Below are positions 27,796 through 36,304 of a stretch of 45,621 bases of DNA, one piece after another. Within the stretch, counting starts at the first letter, position 1; each line of letters starts with the position of its first letter. Below the pieces are notes generated by a model, which worked only from the letters and a program-made list of their open reading frames with translations, was not told the DNA's origin and did no database searches. The stretch is from positions 11,319 through 56,939 of the forward strand of contig CADCHQ010000023.1 in the NCBI GenBank assembly GCA_902801325.1. The letters run 5' to 3'. The DNA comes from an uncultured Bacteroidales bacterium. GTDB lineage: Bacteria > Bacteroidota > Bacteroidia > Bacteroidales > Bacteroidaceae. The translations under genes and the position numbers were made by a program.

Positions 27796-29961
27796 ATGAA
27801 AGCACTATTTTTGTCTCTTTCTTTATTGCTTGCCTCTCATGCGGCAGCACAGGTCACACCCGCAGATTATTATCGTGCCAGGCACCAGCGTGAGAACTAT
27901 GCAGGCAAGGTCGTTAATGGTGATGTACGCGTAACGCCGGAGCGTCGCGATGGCGCAAACGGTTTCCAGTACTCCGTGTTTAATGGCGACAGCACCGTGT
28001 GGTATCATGTCGATGCTGCTACGGGCAGCAAGGAACGCATCGGCAATCCTTATGCCTCGCAACGCCGCCAGAACTGGGGCTGGGGAGGCGGTGGCGACGG
28101 TCATCACTGGATGGAAGTCCGTGACGAGAAAGACGGGCGTTCCGTTAATCCTACAGACAGACGTCAGACCATCTTCCATCGCGATGGCAATCTCTATCTT
28201 TCAACCGATGGCGATGACGAGCATGCAGTCGCACTCACACAGGATGGTGTCGACACTTGTTACTATTCTTCATGGGGTCGTTTCTCCAGCAATGGTCGTT
28301 ACTATGCTACTGTGCTCATCAAGCCTGCGCCTAAGCACTATGTCACCTACACGCTTTCCTCTCCCCGTGACCAAGTGCAGCCTCGCTATTCACAGCAAGA
28401 GTATGCCAAGCCGGGCGATTCGCTAAACTATCGCATTCCCGTTATCGTGGATGTGCAGGAACGTCGAACCATTCGTCCGAACTCGACCGCCCTCTTCGCT
28501 TCGCAATATCAGGTGTCGGCGCCAAGATGGGACGAAGGCGACCAGACGCTAACTTTTGAGTTTAACGAACGCGGGCACAAGACATATCGTGTGCTTGAGA
28601 TGAACCTGAAGGGCGAGGTGCGTTGCCTTATCGAAGAACATAATGACAAGTACGTTGCCTATAGTCGCAACCTGCGTCACGACCTTAATTCACGTTTCAT
28701 CCTTTGGAAGAGCGACCGCGACGGCTATGCTCACCTCTATCTCTATGACAGGAAGAAAGACCGCCTGACACAACTCACGCAAGGGCAGTTCTGGGTGCGC
28801 GATGTTCAGCAGTCCGAGATTGACGATGAAGGACGTGGTTACATCATCTTCTCTGCCAATGGACGTGACTGCCGAAACATGGGGCATCCCGCCTCTTCGC
28901 TCGATGGTTCCATCACGGAGGAAGACCCGTATAACCTTCATTACTACAGGATTCAGTTGCAGCCAGGCCGAAAGATTGCCTCTGCTCCTATCGCTCTTAC
29001 CCCCGAACCTGCCAACCATCGCATCACCTTCAATGCTGATAATACGACATTCATCGATACCTACTCCACCGTCCTGCAACCGCCTGTTACCGTGCTGCGT
29101 TCTGCACTCGACGGACATCTCATCTCTACGCTTGAGACGTCAGACATAAGTCGTCTGCAGGCCACTGGTTGGCGTGCTCCCGAGGTATTCGTGGCTCCTG
29201 GGCGTGACGGTAAGACCGATATGTGGGGCATCATCCAGCGTCCTTCCAACTTTGACCCCTCGAAGCGTTATCCGGTTATCGAATACATCTATTCTGGTCC
29301 TGGCGACCAGTATGTGCCAAAGACTTTCTCCACGTGGCATTCCAACCTTGCCGACTTGGCCGAACTCGGGTTCATCGTTGTGCAACTCGATGCTATGACC
29401 ACCTCTTTCCGTTCGCTCGACTTCGAGCAGGTGTGCTATAAGAACCTTGCCGATGCAGGCTTCCCCGACCGCATAGAATGGCTCAAGGCCGCTGCAAAGA
29501 TGCATCCTGAGATGGACATCTCTCGCATGGGCATCTACGGATGCTCGGCCGGTGGTCAGAACGCCCTTGGTGCCATGCTCTTCCATGGTGATTTCTATAA
29601 GGCTGCTTATGCGGCTTGTGGCTGTCATGACAATCGCATGGACAAGATATGGTGGAATGAACAGTGGATGGGTTATCCTGTCGACAGCAGTTACGTTAAT
29701 TGCTCCAATGTCGTGAATGCCCATCGCTTGCAGGGTGCCCTTATGCTTCTCGTGGGTGAGATGGACGACAATGTCGATCCCTCTAGCACGATGCAAGTGG
29801 TCAATGCCCTTATTCGTGCCAACAAGGACTTCGAGCTCATTGTGCTTCCGGGTGCTCATCACACCATGGGTGATGCTTACGGACAGCACAAGCGCTACGA
29901 TTTCTTCGTCCGTCATCTCCTTGGTCAGCAACCTCCCGCTTGGGACCAAGTTGAGCGATAA
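27796..29961 (+). CDS. Prolyl oligopeptidase-family serine peptidase (S9, DPP-IV-like)
   Basis: A 721-residue exported peptidase. The signal peptide (1-19, ending HAAAQ) decides the start at 27796; the open frame extends 48 bp further upstream to an ATG overlapping the previous stop, but that would bury the signal. An N-terminal beta-propeller (DPPIV_N; SDRDGYAHLYLYD, VYNLHYY-like blades) precedes the alpha/beta-hydrolase domain. The nucleophile is Ser584 in GCSAGG. The acid is Asp657/658 in GEMDDNVD (usual His after NV replaced by Asp), and the base is His688/689 in PGAHHTMG. It probably removes N-terminal dipeptides from proline-containing peptides in the periplasm. It is in a likely operon with the barrel protein before it. 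Confidence 0.93.
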   Translation: MKALFLSLSLLLASHAAAQVTPADYYRARHQRENYAGKVVNGDVRVTPERRDGANGFQYSVFNGDSTVWYHVDAATGSKERIGNPYASQRRQNWGWGGGGDGHHWMEVRDEKDGRSVNPTDRRQTIFHRDGNLYLSTDGDDEHAVALTQDGVDTCYYSSWGRFSSNGRYYATVLIKPAPKHYVTYTLSSPRDQVQPRYSQQEYAKPGDSLNYRIPVIVDVQERRTIRPNSTALFASQYQVSAPRWDEGDQTLTFEFNERGHKTYRVLEMNLKGEVRCLIEEHNDKYVAYSRNLRHDLNSRFILWKSDRDGYAHLYLYDRKKDRLTQLTQGQFWVRDVQQSEIDDEGRGYIIFSANGRDCRNMGHPASSLDGSITEEDPYNLHYYRIQLQPGRKIASAPIALTPEPANHRITFNADNTTFIDTYSTVLQPPVTVLRSALDGHLISTLETSDISRLQATGWRAPEVFVAPGRDGKTDMWGIIQRPSNFDPSKRYPVIEYIYSGPGDQYVPKTFSTWHSNLADLAELGFIVVQLDAMTTSFRSLDFEQVCYKNLADAGFPDRIEWLKAAAKMHPEMDISRMGIYGCSAGGQNALGAMLFHGDFYKAAYAACGCHDNRMDKIWWNEQWMGYPVDSSYVNCSNVVNAHRLQGALMLLVGEMDDNVDPSSTMQVVNALIRANKDFELIVLPGAHHTMGDAYGQHKRYDFFVRHLLGQQPPAWDQVER

Positions 29962-29983
29962 AGGCGAATGTGATACCAAATAG

Positions 29984-30017
29984 TTAGGCCCGCAAGTATT
30001 TCTGCTTGCGGGCCTAA
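29984..30017. terminator. Terminator between the S9 peptidase and the GH43 pair
   Basis: TTAGGCCCGCAAG, loop TATTTCTG, CTTGCGGGCCTAA: a perfect 13-bp stem 22 bp after the peptidase stop, between convergent genes. There is no strong U-run on either side, so efficiency is uncertain. Confidence 0.65.
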
Positions 30018-30148
30018 TCCTTAATCCTTAATCCTTCACCCTTAATTCTTAATTCTTAATTCTTAACTCTTCGCTCGGCATCTGCGTAGCAGTGACGCTT
30101 GCGTAGCATAGAGGAGCAAGAACTCTTAACTCTTAACTCTTAACTCTT
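30018..30148. repeat. 7-bp TAACTCT/TTAATTC arrays with a TCGCTCGGC...GCAAGAA element
   Basis: CCTTAAT and TTAATTC units (30018-30068) and four AACTCTT units (30121-30148) flank a 55-bp element (30069-30120) containing TCGCTCGGCATCTGCGTAGC and GACGCTTGCGTAGC. The same element is found in inverse orientation at 33776-33930 on the other side of the two GH43 genes. Confidence 0.8.
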
Positions 30149-30154
30149 ATAGTA

Positions 30155-31621
30155 TTAGTGGTTCCTGAAGTTCCACTTCGAGTTGTCAGACGAGAAGTCG
30201 TAAAGGGCAAGGGTGGGAGTACTGTCTCCTGCGGAATAAAGCACATAGTGCTTGTTTAGACCTTCCTGACCAGGAATGGTCTTAGGCATGATGCGGAAAG
30301 TGCCATCGATAAGTTGCTCGATGCGCCACAATTGTTCGTCTGCACCCGTGAAGGCGGGCACTGTAGTAACCTCAAGCGCAGAGGTGGCAGCAAGAGCACG
30401 GTCGGTGCCTTCGATGGTAATCTTGAAGTAAGGGCCACCAAGGTAACCGCCTGCTTCACTGACGGGGGCAATGGTCCAACGCTGATGGGGACGGAACATG
30501 TAGTCGCCAATGCGGGCAGGAATATCGCCCTTGGGCCATGTGCCAATAACATCTTGCAAGGTTTGGTTAGGCACGGGAGTGACGGGCCTCTGCATCTGTT
30601 CGCGATTGAACCAGCCTTGGCGCTCTTGAGTCATGCGAACGAAGTCGACAGCAAGTTCAAGTGCATAGCCGCGACGCTCTGATTCTATCTCAAAGGTGCC
30701 TCCACGGAAACGGTCGCCTGCTACAGGCCAACCATTGCGCCACAGTAAAGGACGCAAGCCAAGTACACTGCGACCGCCTTGGTCGAAGTCGGCTTCATAG
30801 TGGCACGACATCACCTCAACACCTTCGTCAATAATTGTTCGGCCAAAGTGACCAGGACCACAAACGCGGTCGCCAGCAGCTATGACCATCTTGCCACCGC
30901 CTTGCAGCATCTCACGACCGACATTGTCGACATAAGGACCAGTGACACTGCGTGCACGACCCACTACAATATTATAAGTGGAGTTAACACCATCGCAGCA
31001 AGTGCCGTGAGTGCCGAGCAGATAGTACCAGCCATCGCGATAGATAAGGTCGCTGGCCTCGCAGTCGATGGCAATGTCTTGTTCCTTATTGCCCTTGACG
31101 CGCTCACCTGTTGCAGGGTCAAGTTCGATGAGGCGAATGGTGCCGAAGTAGGTGCCATAGCTTGCCCAAAGGCGTCCTGTAGTGGGGTCGAGCAGAAGTC
31201 CTGGGTCGATGGCGTCATTGTCCTCCATACCGTCAGAAGAACACACCTCAATGGCTTCGGTATACTTGAAGTCGGGTGACTTGGGATCGAGTGTCTTGTT
31301 CCACATGGTAAGTATGCGACCATTGTGGCCTCCGCCCAGTCCGCCTCCTGTTGCTCCGTAGATGACAAGGTAGCGGTCGCCAATCTTCAGTACATCAGGT
31401 GCAGCTCCGCCACCTGGGCGTTCTGCTCCACTATGCCAGCTCCAGCCGTCCTCAGAGATAAGGCCTCCACCTCCAGTTCCGAAGGTGTAGTACTTACCAT
31501 CGCACTCGGCCAGAGTCGAAGGGTCGTGAATGTAGGGCTGTCCAACTTGAGCCTCCACGCGGCTACTGAAGGAAAGAAATATTAACGATAGAATCGTGGC
31601 TGAAATGTGTATGGTTTTCAT
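30155..31621 (-). CDS. GH43 glycosidase, arabinan-active type, with C-terminal lectin-like domain
   Basis: A 488-residue exported protein (signal peptide about 1-24) with a five-bladed GH43 propeller. Catalytic base Asp33 is in YIHDPS, the transition-state Asp139 is in DNDAIDPGLL, and the acid Glu188 is in DCEASDLIYRDGWYYLLG. These fit arabinan endo-1,5-alpha-L-arabinosidase or exo-arabinosidase groups. After about residue 330, a region with QxW-like features (DRALAATSALEV, EQLWRIEQL) resembles a ricin-type carbohydrate-binding fold, which is uncertain. It is transcribed after the larger GH43 gene with an 11-bp gap. The pair would act on arabinose-containing plant polysaccharide. No SusC/SusD pair is in this window. 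Confidence 0.87.
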   Translation of the reverse strand: MKTIHISATILSLIFLSFSSRVEAQVGQPYIHDPSTLAECDGKYYTFGTGGGGLISEDGWSWHSGAERPGGGAAPDVLKIGDRYLVIYGATGGGLGGGHNGRILTMWNKTLDPKSPDFKYTEAIEVCSSDGMEDNDAIDPGLLLDPTTGRLWASYGTYFGTIRLIELDPATGERVKGNKEQDIAIDCEASDLIYRDGWYYLLGTHGTCCDGVNSTYNIVVGRARSVTGPYVDNVGREMLQGGGKMVIAAGDRVCGPGHFGRTIIDEGVEVMSCHYEADFDQGGRSVLGLRPLLWRNGWPVAGDRFRGGTFEIESERRGYALELAVDFVRMTQERQGWFNREQMQRPVTPVPNQTLQDVIGTWPKGDIPARIGDYMFRPHQRWTIAPVSEAGGYLGGPYFKITIEGTDRALAATSALEVTTVPAFTGADEQLWRIEQLIDGTFRIMPKTIPGQEGLNKHYVLYSAGDSTPTLALYDFSSDNSKWNFRNH

Positions 31622-31632
31622 AATGATGACGT

Positions 31633-33756
31633 TTATTTGTTGAGGTTGATGGTATAGTTTGTAACGGGCTGACCTTTCTCATCGAGGAAACGAACGCAGA
31701 AGTCGCTCATGCCAGGACCATTAATAATGGCACCGCGCAGAATGTTACGTCCCTTCTTCAGGTTGAGTCTGGGCGACATGGCATCGTCGCGTACCATGCG
31801 GCGGTCTCCTGAAAGAAAGAGGGCTTCCTCGCCATTGAGCCACCACATGGAGGCAGAGTTGGAACCGACGGACAGACGAACATTGGGAATGTCCTCAGGG
31901 CAGTCGATGATGGTGACGGCCCAGAAGAGCACGCCATAGATGGTCTTGTCGAGCATGTCGGCAAAGCGGAAGAGCTTGACATTGTAGTTCTTGCTATCGA
32001 GTGCGTGCCAAGTAAGCGTCTGCTTTACGGTCTTGAGTTCAGGTTGTGCCTGTGTGCGACCGGGAGTCCGATCGAATGAGGTTGTTTCTGCCCGCTGACC
32101 TAAGGCAGTGACCTTCTGCCCGTCCTTAGGCACGATGGTGAACTGGTCCTTGAAGTAGGTCTTATAGAAATGTTCACGCAAGTAAGTGTCCGTGAAGACG
32201 GTGTTGGAACGATTAGGCTTGTCGATAGGTTCGAGCAGTAACCAACGGCGGATGAAACCGTCTTCATCAGGCTTTGCAGTTGGTGTGGTGATAGACGTGA
32301 AGTATTCCGGACGGTTCTTGAACTGTACCCAGTCGATGCTTACAGCCTCGCCCTCGCAGGTAATGTACAGGTCAGTTACGCCTTTAGGTACATACTCAAG
32401 CGGTGCTGTCAAGGTGAGCCATTGACCAATCAGGTTGCGACGGAAAGGACCGTTCTCGCCTGCAACTGTGAGGGCAACTTTTGCAATCACCTTTCCCGTA
32501 GGCTTACCCTCACGAATGCAAAGAGACGTGTTGGCATTGGCTTTGGTACGAATAACGAGATAAGCATTGGAGGTAGCACTGAAGTCTACACCATTGTATC
32601 TTACCCAACTGCCTTTGGTAGGAAGGTTGACAAACCAGCCACGGAAGCAGTTAGCCGTATCAAGGTATTCGGCATTCACGCCATTGCTGACCTCGCTGTA
32701 ACGGTCTATCTGAATCTGGTCGGAAGCCTGATTGATACCTACGCCACGCAGTGTTTCGTGCACTTCCTGAATGGTGCCGTCGGCATTGAACTGAACTCTT
32801 TCGATGCAAGCAGAACGGCGTTTGTCCATCGATGGGGAATAGTAGTTGCGATGATAGAAGAGCAACCACTCGCCTTTGTATTCCATGATGCTATGGTGGT
32901 TGGTCCAGCACCCGTTGTCATGCTCTGCCATGATGATGCCCTTGAAGTCCCAAGGACCAAGAGGATTGTCCGACATGGCATAGGCCAGCGTCTCCGTACC
33001 ATTTTCCTTACGCACCCAAGGGAAGGTGAGGTAGTAACGGCCTTCGCGCTTGAAGGCGTATGGACCTTCCTTGAAGCCGTCGGGCAGACCTTCCATAGTC
33101 TTGCCTGCAACGCGGATGGGACCATTGGGGATGTTAGCGTTATTGGCGTTATTGGCATTGGGATTATTAGGCCTTCGCATCTGCATCTCAGTGAAGTCTT
33201 CGTCCATGATTTCCTTCATGTTGTCCTTCAGTCTTGCACCGCGTATGCCCATGCCCGACCAATAGATGTAGGCTTGTCCGTCGTCGTCGATAAGCACGCA
33301 GGGGTCGATGCCCGATACACCCTTGATGGGTTCAGGTTCACACGTGAACGGACCCTCTGGCTGTTTGGCAGTGGCTACTCCGACGGCAAAGCCTCGCCCA
33401 CTCTTCGGTGCATTGGGGAAGTAGAAGTAGTAGGTTCCATTCTTGTAGACACAGTCGGGAGCCCACATGGAATAACCCGTGGGATTGCCCCAGGGCACAT
33501 TCTCCTGTGAGACAATGACACCGTGGTCTGTCCATTCGGTGAGGTTGTCGGAGGAGAAGACATGGTAGTCGGCCATGCAGAACCAATCCTGACGTTGCCC
33601 TTCAGGGGCGTGGATGTCATGGGAAGGGTAGAGATAGACCTTCCCGTTGAAGACTCTAGCCGTTGGGTCGGCTGTAAACTGATTGCGGATGATGGGGTTC
33701 TGTGCTGCCGCAGGCAACAGGCACGTGAGCAGTAATGCCGTTAGTAGTTTTTTCAT
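31633..33756 (-). CDS. GH43 glycosidase with CBM6-like and C-terminal beta-sandwich domains
   Basis: A 707-residue exported enzyme (signal peptide about 1-19). The GH43 triad is visible: Asp30 (TADPTARV), Asp151 (GIDPCVLIDDDGQAYIYW) and Glu230 (FKEGPYAF). Residues 196-212 form a short Asn-rich insert (PNNPNANNANNANIPNG) encoded by a microsatellite. A CBM6-like beta-sandwich follows at about 345-485 (ending VSIDWVQFKN), then a C-terminal domain of about 200 residues ending LRGAIINGPGMSDFCVRFLDE, which looks like another jellyroll. Likely activity is arabinofuranosidase or xylosidase; the exact substrate is not readable. First gene of a minus-strand pair with the smaller GH43. Confidence 0.87.
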   Translation of the reverse strand: MKKLLTALLLTCLLPAAAQNPIIRNQFTADPTARVFNGKVYLYPSHDIHAPEGQRQDWFCMADYHVFSSDNLTEWTDHGVIVSQENVPWGNPTGYSMWAPDCVYKNGTYYFYFPNAPKSGRGFAVGVATAKQPEGPFTCEPEPIKGVSGIDPCVLIDDDGQAYIYWSGMGIRGARLKDNMKEIMDEDFTEMQMRRPNNPNANNANNANIPNGPIRVAGKTMEGLPDGFKEGPYAFKREGRYYLTFPWVRKENGTETLAYAMSDNPLGPWDFKGIIMAEHDNGCWTNHHSIMEYKGEWLLFYHRNYYSPSMDKRRSACIERVQFNADGTIQEVHETLRGVGINQASDQIQIDRYSEVSNGVNAEYLDTANCFRGWFVNLPTKGSWVRYNGVDFSATSNAYLVIRTKANANTSLCIREGKPTGKVIAKVALTVAGENGPFRRNLIGQWLTLTAPLEYVPKGVTDLYITCEGEAVSIDWVQFKNRPEYFTSITTPTAKPDEDGFIRRWLLLEPIDKPNRSNTVFTDTYLREHFYKTYFKDQFTIVPKDGQKVTALGQRAETTSFDRTPGRTQAQPELKTVKQTLTWHALDSKNYNVKLFRFADMLDKTIYGVLFWAVTIIDCPEDIPNVRLSVGSNSASMWWLNGEEALFLSGDRRMVRDDAMSPRLNLKKGRNILRGAIINGPGMSDFCVRFLDEKGQPVTNYTINLNK
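33129..33172. repeat. Microsatellite encoding the Asn-rich insert of the GH43 enzyme
   Basis: Repeats of TTATTGGCG/TTATTGGCA (9 bp) within the coding region, in frame, producing the Asn-Ala-Asn-Asn run on the minus strand. Confidence 0.75.
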
Positions 33757-33775
33757 ATTATTATATTAGAATTTA

Positions 33776-34023
33776 TGCTTCGCGGAGTTCTTGCTCCGAT
33801 GCTCTACGCAAGCGTCACCCTTTCAGGGGTGCCGAGCGATAGGGGAGTTATGTGCTTCGCACGGGAGTTGTTGTTCCGTTTCTTTACGCAAGCGTCACGG
33901 CTTCGCAGATGCCGAGTGATTCTCACTACGTTCGAGGACGATAGAGATTGGAAGGATGACAGCTTGTCTATTACATTTTCTTAATTCTTAACTCTTAACT
34001 CTTAACTCTTAACTCTTAACTCT
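33776..34023. repeat. Two tandem 77-bp elements and a TAACTCT array upstream of the GH43 pair
   Basis: TGCTTCGC starts at 33776 and again at 33853, each followed by a GCTCC/GTTCC word, CTACGCAAGCGTCAC or TTACGCAAGCGTCAC, and TGCCGAGCGA or TGCCGAGTGA. They match, in inverse orientation, the element at 30069-30120. About six TAACTCT units follow at 33983-34022. No gene is seen, and no promoter of the standard type for the GH43 operon was found here. Confidence 0.75.
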
Positions 34024-34027
34024 ATGT

Positions 34028-34609
34028 TTACCACGCCACACTGAGGATGTAGCGTTCGTTCTCTCTAACTTCTATCGTATAAGCATAGTCTGACAAGATG
34101 TCACGCATGTCATCTCGAATGCCTGTGCCCAGGCGTTTCAGTACGGCCTCCTTCTGTGTCCATAGTCGAAGGAACGTGCGTTGTGGATCGTCGCTCTCGC
34201 GAATGAGCGCTTGTTCGCCCTCGTTCATGCTATAGCGAATGACGCTGTCAGATATCTTCCGACTGGCCGACTCAATGTCAATGCCTACTGGCCTGTCCGA
34301 GATGGCACAGCAAACACCCTCCTTGCAATGCGAAAGCGAGAAGTGAGGCCCCTCTCCATCTCCCCCCGTGGGGGGGAGGGCTAGAGATGGTTTTCCGTGT
34401 TCGTTATAAACGAATGTGGGTTGTTCCATGATACCATATTCCTCACGAAGTCCCTGACAGAGCAAACGATAGGCAAGCAACGACTGACGTCGCCCCATAT
34501 CGTTCTTGTAAGCCAGCACTTGCTTCCTTCTCCATTCGGGCAATTCGTCAGTCCAACGGGCTATCTCTTCAGGCGTGTACTCCTGTATCTGGTCGTCAAT
34601 AAGAATCAT
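34028..34609 (-). CDS. 4'-phosphopantetheinyl transferase superfamily protein
   Basis: Transfers phosphopantetheine from CoA to carrier-protein serines (ACP or similar). Sfp-type motifs: GIDIES at 109-114 (metal-binding Asp111 and Glu113) and WTQKEAVLK at 150-158 (Lys153, Glu154), plus the HFSLSH motif at 89-94. At 193 residues it is on the short side for Sfp but complete. Residues 75-88 (SLALPPTGGDGEGP), between GKP and HFSLSH, are encoded by a copy of the REP-like palindrome and form an unusual Pro/Gly loop. The start codon is close to a TAATTTTG box on the minus strand (34614-34621), so the message may be nearly leaderless. Divergent from the AGE epimerase gene. Confidence 0.88.
   Translation of the reverse strand: MILIDDQIQEYTPEEIARWTDELPEWRRKQVLAYKNDMGRRQSLLAYRLLCQGLREEYGIMEQPTFVYNEHGKPSLALPPTGGDGEGPHFSLSHCKEGVCCAISDRPVGIDIESASRKISDSVIRYSMNEGEQALIRESDDPQRTFLRLWTQKEAVLKRLGTGIRDDMRDILSDYAYTIEVRENERYILSVAW
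34349..34391. repeat. REP-like palindrome inside the phosphopantetheinyl transferase gene
   Basis: CCCCTCTCC, then TCTCCCCCCGTGGGGGGGAG and a GGGCTAGAGATGG tail: the same layout as intergenic copies at 40441, 40611, 42745, 43022 and 44833. It lies in frame within the coding sequence and accounts for about 14 residues. Confidence 0.75.
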
Positions 34610-34653
34610 TGTACAAAATTATAAATTTAAAGTCGAAAAATAAAAAATATTTG

Positions 34654-34661
34654 TATCTTTG
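34654..34661 (+). promoter_or_regulatory. Probable -7 box of the AGE epimerase gene
   Basis: TATCTTTG at 34654-34661, 28 bp before the ATG at 34690. No good TTTG -33 element is visible, so only half of the promoter is supported. Confidence 0.5.
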
Positions 34662-34689
34662 TGGTCATAAACATAATGAATTGATAATT

Positions 34690-35898
34690 ATGAGTCGTGA
34701 ATTAGATTTTAAAGCGCTGGCTGCGCAGTACAAAAGTGAGTTGCTGGACAGAGTGATGCCTTTCTGGATGAACCAGAGCATCGACCATGAGTTTGGAGGA
34801 TACTTTACCTGCATAGAGCGTGATGGTGAGGTGTACGATACCGACAAGTTCATCTGGCTTCAAGGGCGTGAGGTGTGGATGTTGTCCACCCTCTACAATA
34901 AACTGAGCGAGAAGGATGGAGTGAGCGCAGAGACACGCAAGCAGTGGCTCGATGCAGCCATACAAGGTGCAGAGTTCCTGAAGAAGTATGGTCACGACGG
35001 CAATCTCAACTGGTATTTCTCGTTAACGCGTGAGGGTAAGCCTCTTGTTGAACCATACAACATCTTCTCCTACACCTTTGCCGTTATTGCCTTTGGTCAG
35101 TTGTACAAGGCTACGGGCAACCCCGAGTATGCCGACATTGCCAAGCGCACGTTCGACATTGTCCTGCAGAAACGCAACAACCCGAAGGGCAAGTGGAGCA
35201 AGGCTGCACCGGGCGCACGAGCCATGAAGGACTTTGCCCTGCCTATGATTCTGTGCAATGTGGCACTGGAGATTGAGGACTTGCTGTCGCCTGAGTTCCT
35301 GAAGGAAACCATAGACATCTGTCTGCACGAGGTCCTGGATGTGTTCTATCGTCCTGAGTTGGACATGATTGTGGAGTGTGTGTCGAAGGACGGCGAACTG
35401 GTGGACTGCCATGAAGGTCGTCTGCAGAACCCTGGTCACGCCATCGAGGCCATGTGGTTCATCATGGATTTGGGCAAGCGCTTGGGTCGTAAGGACTTGA
35501 TAGAAAAGGCTGTGCACATTGCCCTGCGTGAGGTAGAATACGGATGGGACAAACAGTACGACGGCATCTTCTATTTCATGGATCGTCTGGGTCGTCCTCT
35601 TCAGCAGTTGGAATGGGATCAGAAACTCTGGTGGGTACACATCGAGACACTTATCACCATGATTAAGGGTTACGAACTGACGGGCAACGAGCAGTGTCTG
35701 GAGTGGTTCAAGCGCGTACACGACTACACTTGGAGTCACTTCCGCGACGAGAAGTATCCCGAATGGTTTGGCTATCTCAATCGTCGTGGCGAAGTCCTGC
35801 TTACCCTCAAGGGCGGTAAGTGGAAGGGTTGCTTCCACGTTCCTCGTGGACTGTTCCAAGTATGGCAAGCACTCGAGAGAATCTCGGCAAAGGAGTAA
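34690..35898 (+). CDS. N-acylglucosamine 2-epimerase family (AGE) protein
   Basis: A 402-residue (alpha/alpha)6-barrel epimerase. The start at 34690 (MSRELDF) is preferred because the promoter box lies inside the longer upstream frame that opens at 34609. AGE active-site motifs are present: NPGHAIEAMWF, KLWWVHIET and GCFHVPRGL, carrying the expected histidines. In Bacteroides fragilis an AGE-type enzyme (NanE) converts N-acetylmannosamine to N-acetylglucosamine in sialic-acid breakdown. A NanA-type lyase and a NanM/NanT-like fusion 2-6 kb away support that role. Cellobiose 2-epimerase is an alternative within the same fold. No signal peptide, so it is cytoplasmic. Confidence 0.85.
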   Translation: MSRELDFKALAAQYKSELLDRVMPFWMNQSIDHEFGGYFTCIERDGEVYDTDKFIWLQGREVWMLSTLYNKLSEKDGVSAETRKQWLDAAIQGAEFLKKYGHDGNLNWYFSLTREGKPLVEPYNIFSYTFAVIAFGQLYKATGNPEYADIAKRTFDIVLQKRNNPKGKWSKAAPGARAMKDFALPMILCNVALEIEDLLSPEFLKETIDICLHEVLDVFYRPELDMIVECVSKDGELVDCHEGRLQNPGHAIEAMWFIMDLGKRLGRKDLIEKAVHIALREVEYGWDKQYDGIFYFMDRLGRPLQQLEWDQKLWWVHIETLITMIKGYELTGNEQCLEWFKRVHDYTWSHFRDEKYPEWFGYLNRRGEVLLTLKGGKWKGCFHVPRGLFQVWQALERISAKE

Positions 35899-35926
35899 AT
35901 TAAAGCTTAGGCACTCAGTCAATCAG

Positions 35927-36003
35927 ACATAGGTTCGACGCACATTGAACATAGGCTCGAGGCACATTGAACATAGGTTCGAGAGGCTTTGAACCTAGGT
36001 TCG
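35927..36003. repeat. 22-bp tandem array of near-palindromes
   Basis: Units start at 35927, 35949, 35971 and 35993 (exactly 22 bp apart), each ACATAGGTTCGAGGCACATT-like. Joints form GAACATAGGTTC-type near-palindromes, and the last is a perfect 12-bp palindrome, GAACCTAGGTTC. The same family reappears at 45313-45368. Confidence 0.85.
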
Positions 36004-36048
36004 CCAAAGGCCCATTGCCTAATGCATAAATTATAATCGACGAAGTAG

Positions 36049-36080
36049 TCGCCCGCAGACTTGATGAAGTTTGTGGGCGA
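36049..36080 (+). terminator. Terminator-like hairpin after the AGE epimerase
   Basis: TCGCCCGCAGACTT, loop GATG, AAGTTTGTGGGCGA: 14 pairs including two G-U that only work on plus-strand RNA, followed by TTGCTTATTT. This indicates a plus-strand RNA hairpin ending the epimerase transcript. Confidence 0.7.
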
Positions 36081-36175
36081 TTGCTTATTTGACAGGTAGA
36101 ACAGGAAAAGCCTGTGCGTTGGGTTTCCAAATTGTTCCAATCTCTTGCCATATTGTAAGGAAATGGATATGTGTG

Positions 36176-36208
36176 TTTGGGATTATAAGAATAAAATGTT
36201 TATATTTG
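36176..36208 (+). promoter_or_regulatory. Promoter of the EF-Tu-like two-gene unit
   Basis: TTTG at 36176-36179, 21-bp spacer, TATATTTG at 36201-36208. It leaves a leader of about 90 nt before the first ATG at 36305. Confidence 0.75.
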
Positions 36209-36304
36209 TAACGATGATATGCAATAATAATCCAATGTTTTCGCACGAAATGGCGAAAGTCGGAATATAAAGATTAGTACTAACCCATTAAAAGCATTAA
36301 GCCT

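Larger units (their letters stand above)
35899..36175. other. Intergenic region after the AGE epimerase
   Basis: No gene is seen. It contains a 22-bp periodic array (35927-36003), a strong hairpin (36049-36080) and A/T-rich sequence leading to the promoter of the next two-gene unit. Confidence 0.6.

Noticed and set aside
33775..33984. 69-codon frame upstream of the GH43 operon
   Set aside because: It spans the two 77-bp repeat elements and reads as repeat translation, with no promoter or family features.
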